Origin: Gemmatimonadota bacterium
Lineage (GTDB): Bacteria > Gemmatimonadota > Gemmatimonadetes > Palauibacterales > KS3-K002
Direction: 5' to 3'
Length of the DNA stretch: 42,352 nt
NCBI GenBank assembly: GCA_020344375.1
Contig: CP070823.1
Location: forward strand, 1,363,569 to 1,405,920
The translations under genes were made by a program, and so were the position numbers. The notes under the pieces are model-generated. The model ran no database searches and had not been told where the DNA came from. It saw only the letters and a program-made list of their open reading frames with translations. Within the stretch, counting starts at the first letter, position 1; every line of letters starts with the position of its first letter. This document shows positions 33,310-42,057 of the stretch, piece after piece.

Positions 33310-34706
33310 ATGAGGAGCCGCGCGGCCTGCGCCACGATGAAGCAGACGACGAAGGCGATGGCCAGTGGCATGAGCGCACCGATGGTCGTCCACCTGGCAC
33401 TGCCCGTCTCCTTGTAGATAGTCCAGATAGTGGTGGAACAGGGGTTGTGCAGCAGCGAGAAGAGCATGAGACAGACGGCGGTCAGGAGGGTCCAGCCCTC
33501 CTGGCCGACGAGCAGCTGCTGAAGCTCGCGGAGGCTATCGATCTCGATCATCATCCCCGCACCCGTATACGCCATCAGAATCGTCGGCACCACGATCTCG
33601 TTCGCCGGGATCGCGATGATGTAGGCGAGCAGGATGACGCCGTCGAGACCGATGGCGTGACCCAGAGGTCCGAGAAATCCGGATATCCAGCCCGTCAGCG
33701 AATCTCCACCCAGCGAGATGTTGCTCAGCAGCCAGATGACGCCGCCCGCCGGCGCGGCCATCAGCACGGCGCGCCAGAGCACGAAGAGTGTGCGGTCGAC
33801 GATCGAGGTGTAGAGGATCTGCCCGATGTTGGGGCGCCGGTAGGGTGGCAGTTCGAGCGTGAAACTGGATGCTTCACCCTTGAGCACGGTGCGGGAGAGT
33901 GTCCAGGAGACGAGCAGGGTGAAGAACACGCCGATCAGTACCACGCCGACTACCGAGCCAGCGGCGGCGATGGAGGCGACGGCCGGCGGGAACGCTGCGG
34001 CCACGAACACGATGCCCAGCATGATGAGCGTAGGGAAGCGCCCGTTGCACGGCACGAAGTTGTTGGTGAGGATGGCGATCAGGCGCTCGCGCGGCGAATC
34101 GATCACGCGGCACGCGATCACGCCGGCGGCGTTGCAGCCGAACCCCATACTCATGGTGAGGGCCTGCTTGCCGTGCGCACCGACCTTCTTGAACAGCCAG
34201 TCCATATTGAAGGCGACCCGGGGCAGGTAGCCGAGGTTCTCCAGTATCGTGAAGAGCGGGAAGAAGATGGCCATGGGCGGCAGCATCACCGACACCACCC
34301 AGGCGAGGCCGCGATAGATGCCATGCCAGAGGAACCCTGTCAGCCACCATGGCGCACCCAAGCTGTTGAACAGAGCCGAGGCCCAGTCTTCGATTTTGAA
34401 CAGGGCGAAGGCGATGGCCTGGGACGGGTAATTAGCCCCAATGATGGTGATCCAGAAGACCAGCGCCAAACCCGCGAGCATGATGGGGAAGCCCCAGAGC
34501 TTCGAGGTGAGGATGCGGTCGAGCTTCTCGTCCCAGGTGGGGCCAGCAGGCCTCTTGGCTCGTACGGCGTGCGAGGCGATTCTCTGTGCGTCGCTATAGA
34601 TGGCCTCGACGATCTGGTCGCGGAACGACAGGTCGAGTCCGCGGCGCAGGCGTTCGGCGCGCTCGAGGATCTCGGGGGGTGAAGGGGTCGCGGTGGTCGT
34701 CGTCAT
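33306..34706 (-). CDS. feoB: Ferrous iron transporter B, permease part (split FeoB)
   Basis: A 466-residue membrane protein equal to the FeoB permease without its G domain. Gate motifs are plain: [18 protein letters not shown], and [19 protein letters not shown] near residue 420, both with the Pro-Cys pairs thought to line the iron path. [20 protein letters not shown] also fits. About eight or more hydrophobic helices are visible. The start overlaps the G-domain gene by 4 bases, so the two halves are co-translated. The stop overlaps the convergent lipoprotein gene inside a shared CTAG. Function: Fe(II) uptake across the inner membrane. Confidence 0.92.
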   Translation of the reverse strand: MTTTTATPSPPEILERAERLRRGLDLSFRDQIVEAIYSDAQRIASHAVRAKRPAGPTWDEKLDRILTSKLWGFPIMLAGLALVFWITIIGANYPSQAIAFALFKIEDWASALFNSLGAPWWLTGFLWHGIYRGLAWVVSVMLPPMAIFFPLFTILENLGYLPRVAFNMDWLFKKVGAHGKQALTMSMGFGCNAAGVIACRVIDSPRERLIAILTNNFVPCNGRFPTLIMLGIVFVAAAFPPAVASIAAAGSVVGVVLIGVFFTLLVSWTLSRTVLKGEASSFTLELPPYRRPNIGQILYTSIVDRTLFVLWRAVLMAAPAGGVIWLLSNISLGGDSLTGWISGFLGPLGHAIGLDGVILLAYIIAIPANEIVVPTILMAYTGAGMMIEIDSLRELQQLLVGQEGWTLLTAVCLMLFSLLHNPCSTTIWTIYKETGSARWTTIGALMPLAIAFVVCFIVAQAARLLI

Positions 34707-35548
34707 CGTGCTGCGGCACCTGACGTGGCGACCTCGGCGGGCTCAAGCTCTCGCGACACCGCAAGCTGCGACAGCTCGCCCAGCCGCAGGGCGTCTTCCA
34801 CGCGCTTGTCGCCCTCCAGCAGGCGCATCGCGAGCCAGCGGGCGTTGGGCAGGCCGGGGTAGGCGGCTTCGATGAGTGCGACCAGCTCATCGACGGAGCG
34901 CGCCGTGTCGCCGGTGGCCGTGATGCGGTGCGGCCGGGTACGGATTCGTGCGCTGGCAACGCCGGCCACCGCCGCGACCAGCTCATTCATCCCATGGGCG
35001 GTCCGCGCCACCGTCGGTACGACGGGCACGCCCAGCTCACGCTCCAGCGTCTTGTGATTGACTCGAATTCCCTTGCGCCGGGCCTCGTCCATCAGGTTGA
35101 GGCAGACGACGGCCCGGTCGGTGATCTCGAGGATCTGCAGCGCCAGGTTCAGGTTGCGTTCGAGCACCGTGGCGTCCATTACGATGATCGTGCAGTCTGG
35201 TCGCCCGAAGAGGATGAAGTTCCGGGCGATCTCCTCATCGGTCGAGGCGCTGAGCAGCGAGTAGGTGCCAGGTAGATCGACCAGCTTGTACTTCTTACCC
35301 TCGTACGCGAAACCGCCCTCGGCGCGGGCCACCGTCTTGCCCGGCCAGTTGCCCACGTGTTGCCTGAGCCCGGTGAGGGCGTTGAACACCGTGCTCTTGC
35401 CGGTGTTCGGATTGCCCGCCAGCGCGACCACATAGTCCCAGTCGGTCGTGTCGATGCCGAGCTGGCGGAGCCCTTCCCGAAACGGCGGAACCGGCTCGAC
35501 GACCGGCAGCTTGCGTTCACGGATCGATTTTGGCCGTTTGCTGGTCAC
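34703..35548 (-). CDS. feoB: Ferrous iron transporter B, G-protein part (split FeoB)
   Basis: A 281-residue stand-alone FeoB G domain. The G1 loop is GNPNTGKS (45-52), the G2 threonine lies in GKTVARAEG (Thr72), G3 is DLPG (91-94) and G4 is NLMD (151-154). [12 protein letters not shown] is characteristic of FeoB rather than other small GTPases. Helical sequence after residue about 200 resembles the regulatory GDI domain ([20 protein letters not shown]). GTP turnover should gate iron uptake by the permease encoded next. It overlaps both neighbours by 4 bases. Its N-terminus has 35 extra basic residues before the first strand. Confidence 0.93.
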   Translation of the reverse strand: MTSKRPKSIRERKLPVVEPVPPFREGLRQLGIDTTDWDYVVALAGNPNTGKSTVFNALTGLRQHVGNWPGKTVARAEGGFAYEGKKYKLVDLPGTYSLLSASTDEEIARNFILFGRPDCTIIVMDATVLERNLNLALQILEITDRAVVCLNLMDEARRKGIRVNHKTLERELGVPVVPTVARTAHGMNELVAAVAGVASARIRTRPHRITATGDTARSVDELVALIEAAYPGLPNARWLAMRLLEGDKRVEDALRLGELSQLAVSRELEPAEVATSGAAAR

Positions 35549-36564
35549 TGCGAGCCCTCCACGCTGACCGTGAACGGCTCGATCTCGATCTCATCGCCCT
35601 GCTCGCGGCGGAGCGCGATCAACGCGCCGCGTACTCGGTAGGCCCTCGGCTCACCTGCGGGGCCGGGGAACGCGCATTCCACCAGCGTCCCGGGCGTGAG
35701 ACCCAAGTCGAGCAGACGGCGTCGGTTGAGTCCCTCGCAGCGCAGCGCAATGATACGGCCGGCTTCACCTGGCTTCAGGGAGGAGAGTCTCGCAGGCGGC
35801 TGCACAGGATGCGGCAGCTCGCTGACGAAAACGTTGCTCGCGGCCAGCCGCGCCAGCTCTCTCTCGCTCTCACCGTCCCACAGCGCTAATCGCTGCTCAT
35901 CGCTCTCGCGCACCTCGATCTGCATGCCCAGGGCGAGGCCTGCCCCGACGATCAGGGTCATGACCTCCGGCGGCTCGTCCTCCAGATGGACGATCTTGGC
36001 GGGCATGCCGATCGGCCAGTCGCTGAGCGCCGTCGCTTCGACCGTCTCCAGCGTCCCCGCGCTGGTGGGAATCGGATCGCCGTGAGGATCCTGCTGCGGA
36101 TAGCCGAGCTGGGCTTCGAGCGCGTCTACCTCCTCGACCGTCATCGTGTGCTCGCGGCGGTCCGCGGTCGCGTGGATCGCCTCGAGCGGCATGCGCAGCT
36201 CGTCGACGAGGTAGCGCTCGAGTAGGCGGTGCGCGCGGATCACCCTCAGCGCGAGCTTGCGACCCTCGGGCGACAGCCGCAGCCCCGGCCCGGTGGACTG
36301 GATGAGTCCTCGACCTTGTATGTCGGAGATGAGCTGCAGCGCCCGCCTCACACCGACGTCCAGCTTTCCGGCGAGGGACTCGGGGGTGGCGAGGGTGCCG
36401 CGGAGCTCTCGGGCGTGTATGTGCTTGAGGGCGTCCTCGACGATCACGCGTTCCGCCAGCCGGCGGGCCCGGCGCCAGCGTGCCAGGAGCCCGCGGCGTG
36501 GCCAGAGGGTCAGGAGTGCGAGTGCGGCGGCGGCAGCGAGGCTAATCGCGAGGGACGGTTCCAT
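35545..36564 (-). CDS. Membrane-anchored DtxR-family regulator fused to FeoA domain
   Basis: A 339-residue fusion. Residues 4-20 are a hydrophobic helix followed by a basic stretch, so the rest should face the cytoplasm from a membrane anchor. Next come a DtxR/MntR-type winged helix (about 42-102) and a dimer domain with metal ligands in the right spacing: H112, E116 (AHRLLE), H131 (IHATAD), D135, E138 and H139 (REH). D135 replaces the DtxR cysteine, as in MntR-like members. Two SH3-like segments follow (about 176-250 and 258-332); the last is a FeoA domain ([20 protein letters not shown]). It probably senses Fe(II), represses its own operon, and aids FeoB. Start: ATG at 36564. Confidence 0.9.
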   Translation of the reverse strand: MEPSLAISLAAAAALALLTLWPRRGLLARWRRARRLAERVIVEDALKHIHARELRGTLATPESLAGKLDVGVRRALQLISDIQGRGLIQSTGPGLRLSPEGRKLALRVIRAHRLLERYLVDELRMPLEAIHATADRREHTMTVEEVDALEAQLGYPQQDPHGDPIPTSAGTLETVEATALSDWPIGMPAKIVHLEDEPPEVMTLIVGAGLALGMQIEVRESDEQRLALWDGESERELARLAASNVFVSELPHPVQPPARLSSLKPGEAGRIIALRCEGLNRRRLLDLGLTPGTLVECAFPGPAGEPRAYRVRGALIALRREQGDEIEIEPFTVSVEGSQ

Positions 36565-36580
36565 TTTAGTGTCACCTAAT
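36565..36580 (-). promoter_or_regulatory. DtxR-type operator box 1, abutting the fusion gene start
   Basis: TTTAGTGTCACCTAAT fits the pattern TTTAGG-4-CCTAAA with two arm mismatches. It directly precedes the start codon and covers the ribosome site (AGGTGA on the minus strand), so binding or folding there could also block translation. Its centre is 23 bases from box 2. Confidence 0.55.
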
Positions 36581-36587
36581 GCTTTTG

Positions 36588-36603
36588 TTTAGGCTAACCT
36601 AAA
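36588..36603 (-). promoter_or_regulatory. DtxR-type operator box 2 (iron box)
   Basis: TTTAGGCTAACCTAAA has perfect 6-base arms around a 4-base centre and closely matches the known DtxR/IdeR iron box (TTAGG...CCTAA). It spans the predicted transcription start of the operon whose first gene encodes a DtxR-family regulator, so autoregulation by iron is likely. Confidence 0.72.
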
Positions 36604-36609
36604 AAAAGT

Positions 36610-36638
36610 AATCTAGCTTGACCGCCGGCGAGCGGCAA
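36610..36638 (-). promoter_or_regulatory. Candidate sigma-70 promoter of the iron operon
   Basis: On the minus strand TTGCCG (-35, 36633-36638) and TAGATT (-10, 36610-36615) are separated by exactly 17 bases; each matches its consensus in four of six positions. Predicted start near 36603, inside operator box 2. Confidence 0.5.
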
Positions 36639-36901
36639 GGGGAGCGCTGGGGTCCGAAATCCTGAATGCGCCGCTTCGGGAAGCTGACGGCGTGTGGGTT
36701 GTCGGGGGCGTCGGCGCGGTCGGTTTTTCAGGCCTAATCCTTTGCACATCAACGAGTTACAGCATTGGGGCCTCTGGCTCATCCCTCGGGCACAGGCGTT
36801 GCTACTCTGGCCGTCAGCAACCCTGGCCGGATCCCCGTTCAAGTGACAGGGGTTCGACGTGCCGCTCAGGTCGGCTAGAGGGCTTAACGAGGAGGTCGAC
36901 G

Positions 36902-37339
36902 ATGGCTCGGCGGTTGTGCCTTGCGGTCTGTCTGTTGTTCCTGTCGTGTGAGGACGCCACTGCACCGGCCGGCGCCGAGGTCCCGCTGGACTCCGAGTTC
37001 AACCTGGCGCTGGGAGAGACGGTCACGGTCAGTGGTACGGGCCTCAGCATTAGGTTTGCAGGTGTGCCCGAGGACTCGCGCTGCCCGCCGGTGTGGTACT
37101 GTTTCTGGGCGGGCAACGCGCGGATCGAGCTGGAGGTGTCGGGGTGGCTGGCCGTCCGCGACTGGCGCCCAGGGATCAAGCTGGGTGGCGGGCCGGTGAG
37201 CCTCAACACCAATACGTCGATTGGACCGTCGGCGGTGAGAGTCGGGTGCTACGAGCTGAGGCTCATCTCGCTGGCACCGGAAAGCGCACCGCAGGTGCCC
37301 GGCGACTATGAGGCGACGCTTAGAGTCGTCCGGGACTGA
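36902..37339 (+). CDS. Small Cys-containing lipoprotein, unknown function
   Basis: A 145-residue lipoprotein (MARRLCLAVCLLFLSC, lipobox ending at Cys16) with a strong GAGGAGG ribosome site before ATG 36902. After the acylated Cys it has a compact all-beta domain containing EDSRCPPVWYCFWAGNARIE. The pattern S-R-C-P-x(3-4)-C-x-WAG is a recurring motif in small secreted lipoproteins of Gemmatimonadota and Bacteroidetes, without known function. The two cysteines of the motif and another at GCYELRL may form disulfides. It is alone, divergent from the iron operon and convergent with the M20 peptidase. Confidence 0.75.
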   Translation: MARRLCLAVCLLFLSCEDATAPAGAEVPLDSEFNLALGETVTVSGTGLSIRFAGVPEDSRCPPVWYCFWAGNARIELEVSGWLAVRDWRPGIKLGGGPVSLNTNTSIGPSAVRVGCYELRLISLAPESAPQVPGDYEATLRVVRD

Positions 37340-37386
37340 GGGGCGGGCCCTCAATGTGGCTGATGGGCGCGGCGGCGACCGTTCCT

Positions 37387-38529
37387 CTATGCGAGGAAGC
37401 GACGGGCCACCTCGGCCAGCAGGTGCGCGCAGCTAATCACGGAGTCCAGGTCCACCCACTCCACCGCGCCGTGAGCGCCAGCGCCGCCGGGACCGTAGTT
37501 GAGGGTGGGGATGCCGGCGGCGTCGAAGATGGCGGCGTCGGTCCAGTAGGCGACGCCGGTCTCCTCGGGCGGGGAGCCGGTGACCGTGTGGGCGGCCTCA
37601 CGCACGCAGCGGGCGATGGACGATTCGGGGTCGCAGACGAGCGGGGTGCGGTGGAAGAAGGATGTGACGGTGGCCTCCTCACCGGCTTCGCGGACGACTT
37701 CCTCTAGCTCCTCTCTCACCTGTTCCAGCGTTTCGCCGGGGAGTATGCGGCGCTCCACCTGTAGGCGGCATTCGGGCGCGTAGGTGCTGAGGCCGACGCC
37801 GCCTGCGATGGTGGCGCAGTGCAGCGAGGCGGGGCCGAGCACGGGATGGGTGCGCTCGCGTAGCTGTTCTTGGTCGAAGCGTTCCAGCGCAGCGACGATG
37901 CGGCCCATCTTGCCGATGGCGCTCACGCCCAGGTCCCAGCGGCTACCGTGTGCGGCAACGCCGTGCGTGATGAGCTCGCTCCAGACGAAGCCTTTGTGGG
38001 TGAGGATCAATCGGCCCTCGGTGGGTTCGGTGATGATGCAGGCGTCGGCCTTGTGCCGGGCGACGAAATCGTCGGCGCCGATGCTCGAGTGCTCCTCGTC
38101 GACGACCAGCGCGACGAGCACGCGCCCAGTGAGGTCTTCGTGGTTGAGCGCGGCTAAGGCCGCCATGACAGCGGCGACGCCCCCCTTCATGTCGTAACTA
38201 CCACGACCATAGACGCGCTTCCCTTCGAGCCGGGGCTGGAAGGGTGGGATCGACATTCCGGCGGCGCTCACCGTATCGATGTGGGCGCAGAGGACCAGTG
38301 TTGGCCCCTTGCCGCTTCCGGTCTCGGCCACGACGTTGGGCCGGCGGGGTGCGGCTTCTTCCAGCCAGGCATTGACGCCGTGGCTCGTGAGCCACTCGCG
38401 GGCGTACTCGGCGAGTGCGGCCTCGCCGTCCGACTCGTCGGGCGCGAGCGTGGGGTTGACCGAGGGGATGCGGATCAGCTCCTGCAGCAGTTGCAGCAGC
38501 GAGCCTTCGGAGAGGACGTCGGCGTGCAT
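37387..38529 (-). CDS. M20 family metallopeptidase (ArgE/DapE type)
   Basis: A 380-residue zinc peptidase. Metal ligands are seen in order: H83 and D85 (CAHIDTV), D113 (SYDMKGG), the E145/E146 pair (VVDEEHSS), E168 (ITEPTEG) and a late His in GAGAHGAVEWV. The inserted dimerisation domain lies at about 180-290 (HGVAAHGSRWDLGVSAIGKM). Members remove acyl groups from amino acids (ArgE, DapE) or cleave dipeptides; the exact substrate cannot be read, and no arginine or lysine genes lie nearby. I start at ATG 38529, which follows GGGAG; an open frame continues upstream but lacks family homology and overlaps the divergent promoter. Confidence 0.88.
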   Translation of the reverse strand: MHADVLSEGSLLQLLQELIRIPSVNPTLAPDESDGEAALAEYAREWLTSHGVNAWLEEAAPRRPNVVAETGSGKGPTLVLCAHIDTVSAAGMSIPPFQPRLEGKRVYGRGSYDMKGGVAAVMAALAALNHEDLTGRVLVALVVDEEHSSIGADDFVARHKADACIITEPTEGRLILTHKGFVWSELITHGVAAHGSRWDLGVSAIGKMGRIVAALERFDQEQLRERTHPVLGPASLHCATIAGGVGLSTYAPECRLQVERRILPGETLEQVREELEEVVREAGEEATVTSFFHRTPLVCDPESSIARCVREAAHTVTGSPPEETGVAYWTDAAIFDAAGIPTLNYGPGGAGAHGAVEWVDLDSVISCAHLLAEVARRFLA

Positions 38530-38557
38530 GGGATGGCTCCCGTTGTCCCGGCGTGGA

Positions 38558-38586
38558 TTGACGGCGGTGCCTAATGGCCAGACAAT
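38558..38586 (+). promoter_or_regulatory. Candidate sigma-70 promoter for the propeller lipoprotein
   Basis: TTGACG (38558-38563) and GACAAT (38581-38586) are 17 bases apart on the plus strand, about 90 bases upstream of the GTG start at 38677. Matches are five and four of six. Confidence 0.45.
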
Positions 38587-38676
38587 AGCGTGTGTCTGGG
38601 AGCAGAGGAAGATGGGCAGGAGGGGGGTGCGCGACAGGCTCAGCGCCATGACTGTACATAAGAGCTTGGAGGACGT

Positions 38677-39852
38677 GTGAACAGGACGGCATGTGCTCTT
38701 CTCGCTCTGGCCGTGACGGCTGTGTCCGGCTGTCGAGGGGAGGGGGGACGCGGTGGGATCGTCGTGGACACGATCGGCGGCGTGCCCTCGGTGATGAGCC
38801 CGGACCGGGGGCTGCTGGGCGACACAGTGCCGTGGGAGCTTGAGCAGTATCTGCTGGTGGCCGGCGATCAGCTCTACGATCGCAAGCCGGCGACGTTCGC
38901 CCTCGACGTGGGCATCCTGCCGAACGGCAACGTGGTGGTGCTGGATTCCGGGAACCAGCGTGTGCTGCGCTTCGGCCCACACGGCGAGTATCTGGGCTGG
39001 TTTGGTGGAGCGGGAGAGGGGCCGGGGCAATTCGAGAGGCCGCTCTTCCTGGAGGTGGCAGGCGACCGGATCTACACTCTGGATTCGGGGCTAAACCGGG
39101 TCACGGGGTTCGACACGGCGGGGATCTTTCTGTCTCGCTTCGAGGTCGATCTGGCGGGCCTGGCGGGGACCACGCCCATCTTCGCGGTCGGGGCGGCGGA
39201 CGAGATCTACGTGGCCGCGGAGCCGGTCGCGTTCTTGGAGACGGCGCGGGATACGGGCGAGGCGGTGCTTTACCGCATGAACCGGAACGGTGCCATCGTC
39301 GACACCGTCGTCACGTTCCCGCCGTCGCAGTGGACCCGGATCGAGCGACCTGAGGGCGGAGCCTCGTACGTGAAGCCGCGCCTGATGCCGGTGCCCAAGG
39401 TATCCGCTTCGGCCGGGGCCATCGCGGTCTGTCTGGGGTCCACCTACCTGATCGAGATTCGCGAGCCTGACGGATCGCTGATCCGGCGTGTGGCACGCCG
39501 CTATGAGAACGTGGCGGTGACGCCGGCCATCCGCGACAGCGTGCTGGCAGAGCTCGCGGAGGGCCCGACCGGATTGCCGCGGGAGGCGTTGGAGATGGTG
39601 CCGTTCGCGCCGGTGGTCCCGGCTATCGACGATATTCTGCTGGACGGAGAGGGCCGCCTGTGGGCGGACGTCTACGTGGGCGAGCGAACGCGCCGCGACA
39701 TCTTCGACGAGCAGGGGCGTTTCCTGGGCCCGCTGTACTTGCCGCAGCCGGTGGAGCTCGAGGATGTGCGTGGTGACCGTGCCTGCGGAGTGATGCGGGA
39801 GGTGTCGGGCCAGGCGGCGGTGGTCTGCTACCGGGTGACGCGGCGGCGCTGA
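38677..39852 (+). CDS. 6-bladed beta-propeller lipoprotein (third copy of the family)
   Basis: A 391-residue lipoprotein (lipobox VSGC, Cys19). It has the same repeat style as the genes at 28801-31328: LPNGNVVVLDSGNQRVLRFG, GEYLGWFGGAGEGPGQFERP and DGEGRLWADVYVGERTRR. It is clearly more distant than those two are from each other. Start: GTG at 38677 after TTGGAGGA. It stands alone in a divergent pair with the M20 peptidase. Likely a periplasmic or surface binding protein; ligand unknown. Confidence 0.82.
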   Translation: MNRTACALLALAVTAVSGCRGEGGRGGIVVDTIGGVPSVMSPDRGLLGDTVPWELEQYLLVAGDQLYDRKPATFALDVGILPNGNVVVLDSGNQRVLRFGPHGEYLGWFGGAGEGPGQFERPLFLEVAGDRIYTLDSGLNRVTGFDTAGIFLSRFEVDLAGLAGTTPIFAVGAADEIYVAAEPVAFLETARDTGEAVLYRMNRNGAIVDTVVTFPPSQWTRIERPEGGASYVKPRLMPVPKVSASAGAIAVCLGSTYLIEIREPDGSLIRRVARRYENVAVTPAIRDSVLAELAEGPTGLPREALEMVPFAPVVPAIDDILLDGEGRLWADVYVGERTRRDIFDEQGRFLGPLYLPQPVELEDVRGDRACGVMREVSGQAAVVCYRVTRRR

Positions 39853-39865
39853 TCTGCACTACAGG

Positions 39866-39908
39866 CGCCGAAGCCAGGCCGGCCTGTGCGGCGCGGCCTG
39901 GCTCGGCG
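39866..39908. terminator. Strong bidirectional hairpin between convergent genes
   Basis: AGCCAGGCC (39872-39880) pairs with GGCCTGGCT (39895-39903), and CGCCG (39866-39870) pairs with CGGCG (39904-39908) outside it, giving a 14-pair stem with a one-base bulge and a 14-base loop. It sits midway between the stops at 39852 and 39918. No T run follows on either strand, but the stem strength and location favour termination both ways. Confidence 0.6.
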
Positions 39909-39917
39909 GGTCGAATT

Positions 39918-42056
39918 CTAAGCTCTCCTTAGATCCTCGGGCCTGATCGGCAGGCGCCGGATCCGTGTACCGGTGGCGGCGAAGATGGCGTTAGCCACAG
40001 CCGGTGCGATGGGCGGCAGGCCGGGCTCGCCGATACCGGTGGGAGCCTCGCTGCTTGGCACGATGTGGACTTCCACCTTCGGCATCTCGTCGATGGTGAG
40101 CAGCGGGTAGTCGTGGAAGTTGCTCTGCACCACGCGGCCGCCCTCGATGGTGATGGCGCCCTTGAGCGCGGCGGTGAGACCGAGGACGATGCCACCCTCG
40201 ACCTGCGCGGCCAGGTTGTCCGGGTTGACCACGATCCCGCAGTCCACCGCGGCGACGACACGGTGCACCTTGACGGTGCCGTCGTCGTTCACCGAGACTT
40301 CGGCTACCTCGGCCACGTAGCTTCGGAAACAGTAGTGGACGGCGAGGCCGCGATAGCGGCTCGCTGGCAGCGGCTCGCCCCAACCCGCCTTCTGCGCGGC
40401 CAGCTCGAGCACGCCTCTGTGCCGCGGCTGGTCCTGCAAGAGCTCCGTGCGGAACTCGTAGGGATCCTTCCCGGCGGCGTGGGCCAGCTCGTCCAGGAAG
40501 CACTCGTTGGGGAACGGGGTCTGCGAGTTGTAGACCGATCGCCAATAGCCGACCGGCACGGCGGTGCTGGCCATGCAGTAGTCGACGCGGATGTTGGGGA
40601 TGACGTAGGGCAGATTGGCCGCACCGGTCGTCGCCTCGCCTGCTGCCTGCTGCTCGTTGGCGCCGCTCAGCACCGCGGCGATTGAAGGGGCCACGACCCG
40701 GTGCTTCCAGGCCACCACCCGCCCGGACGCATCGAGGCCGCCGCTCATCAGGTGGCGGCTGGCGGGGCGATACCAGTCGTGGTGCATGTCGTCCTCACGG
40801 GTCCAGACGACCTTGACCGGTGCGCCCACGGCCTTCGAGACATGTACGGCTTCGACCACGAAGTCGGGCATCAGCCGTCGCCCGAAGCCGCCGCCACTGA
40901 AGGTGACGTGCAGCGCGATGCTCTCCAGCGGCAGGCCGAGGGTCTCAGCCACGGCCCGATGAGCCCACTGCGGTGCCTGGGTCGGCGCCCAGATCTCGCA
41001 GCGATCCTCGCGCACATCGGCCGTGCAGTTCATCGGCTCCAGGGGCGCGTGAGAGAGGTAGGGAACCTCGTAGACCGCCTCGAGTCTGCGCGCCGCGGAC
41101 GCCAGGGCGGCGTCGGGATCGCCGTCATCGCGGGTCGCGATGCCCCGCTGACGCTGGCGCTCATCGAACAGCCTCACGATGCTGGCAGAGCTGAGATCAG
41201 CGTTCGGGCCGGGGTCGAACTGGCAGTTCAACGCCTGCCGGCCCTTCATGGCGGCCCAGGTGCTGTCGGCGACGACGGCGACGCCGGTCTCAACCTCGAC
41301 GACGTCACGTACGCCGTCCACGGCCTTCGCCGCAGCCTCGTCGTAGCTCTCGACGCTGCCGCCGTAGACCGGGCAGCGGGCCACACAGGCGTAGAGCATG
41401 CCCGGCACCTTCACGTCCAAGCCGACGGTGGCCTTGCCCTCGACGCGGGCGGGGTGGTCGAGCTGTGGCAGGGGCTTTCCGATGTAGCAGAAGTCCTCGG
41501 GATCCTTGAGGTGCGGATCGTCGGGCACCGACAGGGCCGCCGCTTTCTCCGCCAGTTCACCGTATCCGAGCGTACGCCCGCTGGGCTCGTGAACGACCTT
41601 GCTCTGAGACGCGCGGCACGTGCCGGGGTCAACACCCCACTCAGAGGCTGCGGCGGCGATGAGCATGGCCCGGGCCGTCGCGCCGGCCGCGCGCAGCGGC
41701 GCCCAGGACGTGCGCACCGAAGAGCTGCCGCCGGACGTCTGCGACCCGTATAGCGTGGAGGCGTCTGCCTGCTGGCGCTTGAACTTCGGCCACTCGACCT
41801 CGAGCTCGTCGGCGAGAATCATTGGGAGCGAAGTACGGGGCCCCTGCCCCATATCGGGCCGGTGAACCCAGAGGGTGACCTCCCCGTCGGGGTCAATGTG
41901 CAGCCATGCGTTGGGCATGAACCCGTCGGTAGATGCGCTCACCTCGTTGTGCGCGCAGCCCGCGAGGGGGAGGTGGAAGCCGAGGACCAGGCCGGTCCCG
42001 GCGACACCGGTGACCTTCAGGAACTCGCGCCGGCTGACCTTCGTGATCGTTGTCAT
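39918..42056 (-). CDS. iorB: Xanthine-dehydrogenase-family molybdenum subunit (IorB-like), Tat-exported
   Basis: A 712-residue large subunit of a molybdenum hydroxylase of the isoquinoline 1-oxidoreductase/aldehyde-oxidase type. The N-terminus has a twin-arginine signal (SRREFLK, followed by [13 protein letters not shown]), so the enzyme is folded with its cofactor and then exported to the periplasm. Cofactor-binding [12 protein letters not shown] and the catalytic Glu (about 677) in GIGEPGLPP are present. The substrate is probably an aldehyde or N-heterocycle, electrons passing via the 2Fe-2S subunit. Start: ATG at 42056 after AGGAGGTG, one base after the stop of the small subunit; an in-frame ATG at 42089 would lie inside that gene. 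Confidence 0.9.
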   Translation of the reverse strand: MTTITKVSRREFLKVTGVAGTGLVLGFHLPLAGCAHNEVSASTDGFMPNAWLHIDPDGEVTLWVHRPDMGQGPRTSLPMILADELEVEWPKFKRQQADASTLYGSQTSGGSSSVRTSWAPLRAAGATARAMLIAAAASEWGVDPGTCRASQSKVVHEPSGRTLGYGELAEKAAALSVPDDPHLKDPEDFCYIGKPLPQLDHPARVEGKATVGLDVKVPGMLYACVARCPVYGGSVESYDEAAAKAVDGVRDVVEVETGVAVVADSTWAAMKGRQALNCQFDPGPNADLSSASIVRLFDERQRQRGIATRDDGDPDAALASAARRLEAVYEVPYLSHAPLEPMNCTADVREDRCEIWAPTQAPQWAHRAVAETLGLPLESIALHVTFSGGGFGRRLMPDFVVEAVHVSKAVGAPVKVVWTREDDMHHDWYRPASRHLMSGGLDASGRVVAWKHRVVAPSIAAVLSGANEQQAAGEATTGAANLPYVIPNIRVDYCMASTAVPVGYWRSVYNSQTPFPNECFLDELAHAAGKDPYEFRTELLQDQPRHRGVLELAAQKAGWGEPLPASRYRGLAVHYCFRSYVAEVAEVSVNDDGTVKVHRVVAAVDCGIVVNPDNLAAQVEGGIVLGLTAALKGAITIEGGRVVQSNFHDYPLLTIDEMPKVEVHIVPSSEAPTGIGEPGLPPIAPAVANAIFAATGTRIRRLPIRPEDLRRA

Positions 42057-42057
42057 G

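Noticed and set aside
33447-34682. Plus-strand frame opposite the feoB permease gene
   Set aside because: Composition is low-complexity Asp/His/Arg with no motif; the minus strand holds the gate motifs of FeoB.
36692-36901. N-terminal extension of the small lipoprotein from an ATG at 36692
   Set aside because: The extension has no homology-like features, and the ATG at 36902 has a strong ribosome site and begins a clear lipoprotein signal.
38530-39030. N-terminal extension of the M20 peptidase
   Set aside because: It would run antisense through the beginning of the propeller lipoprotein gene and its promoter; the family start fits ATG 38529.
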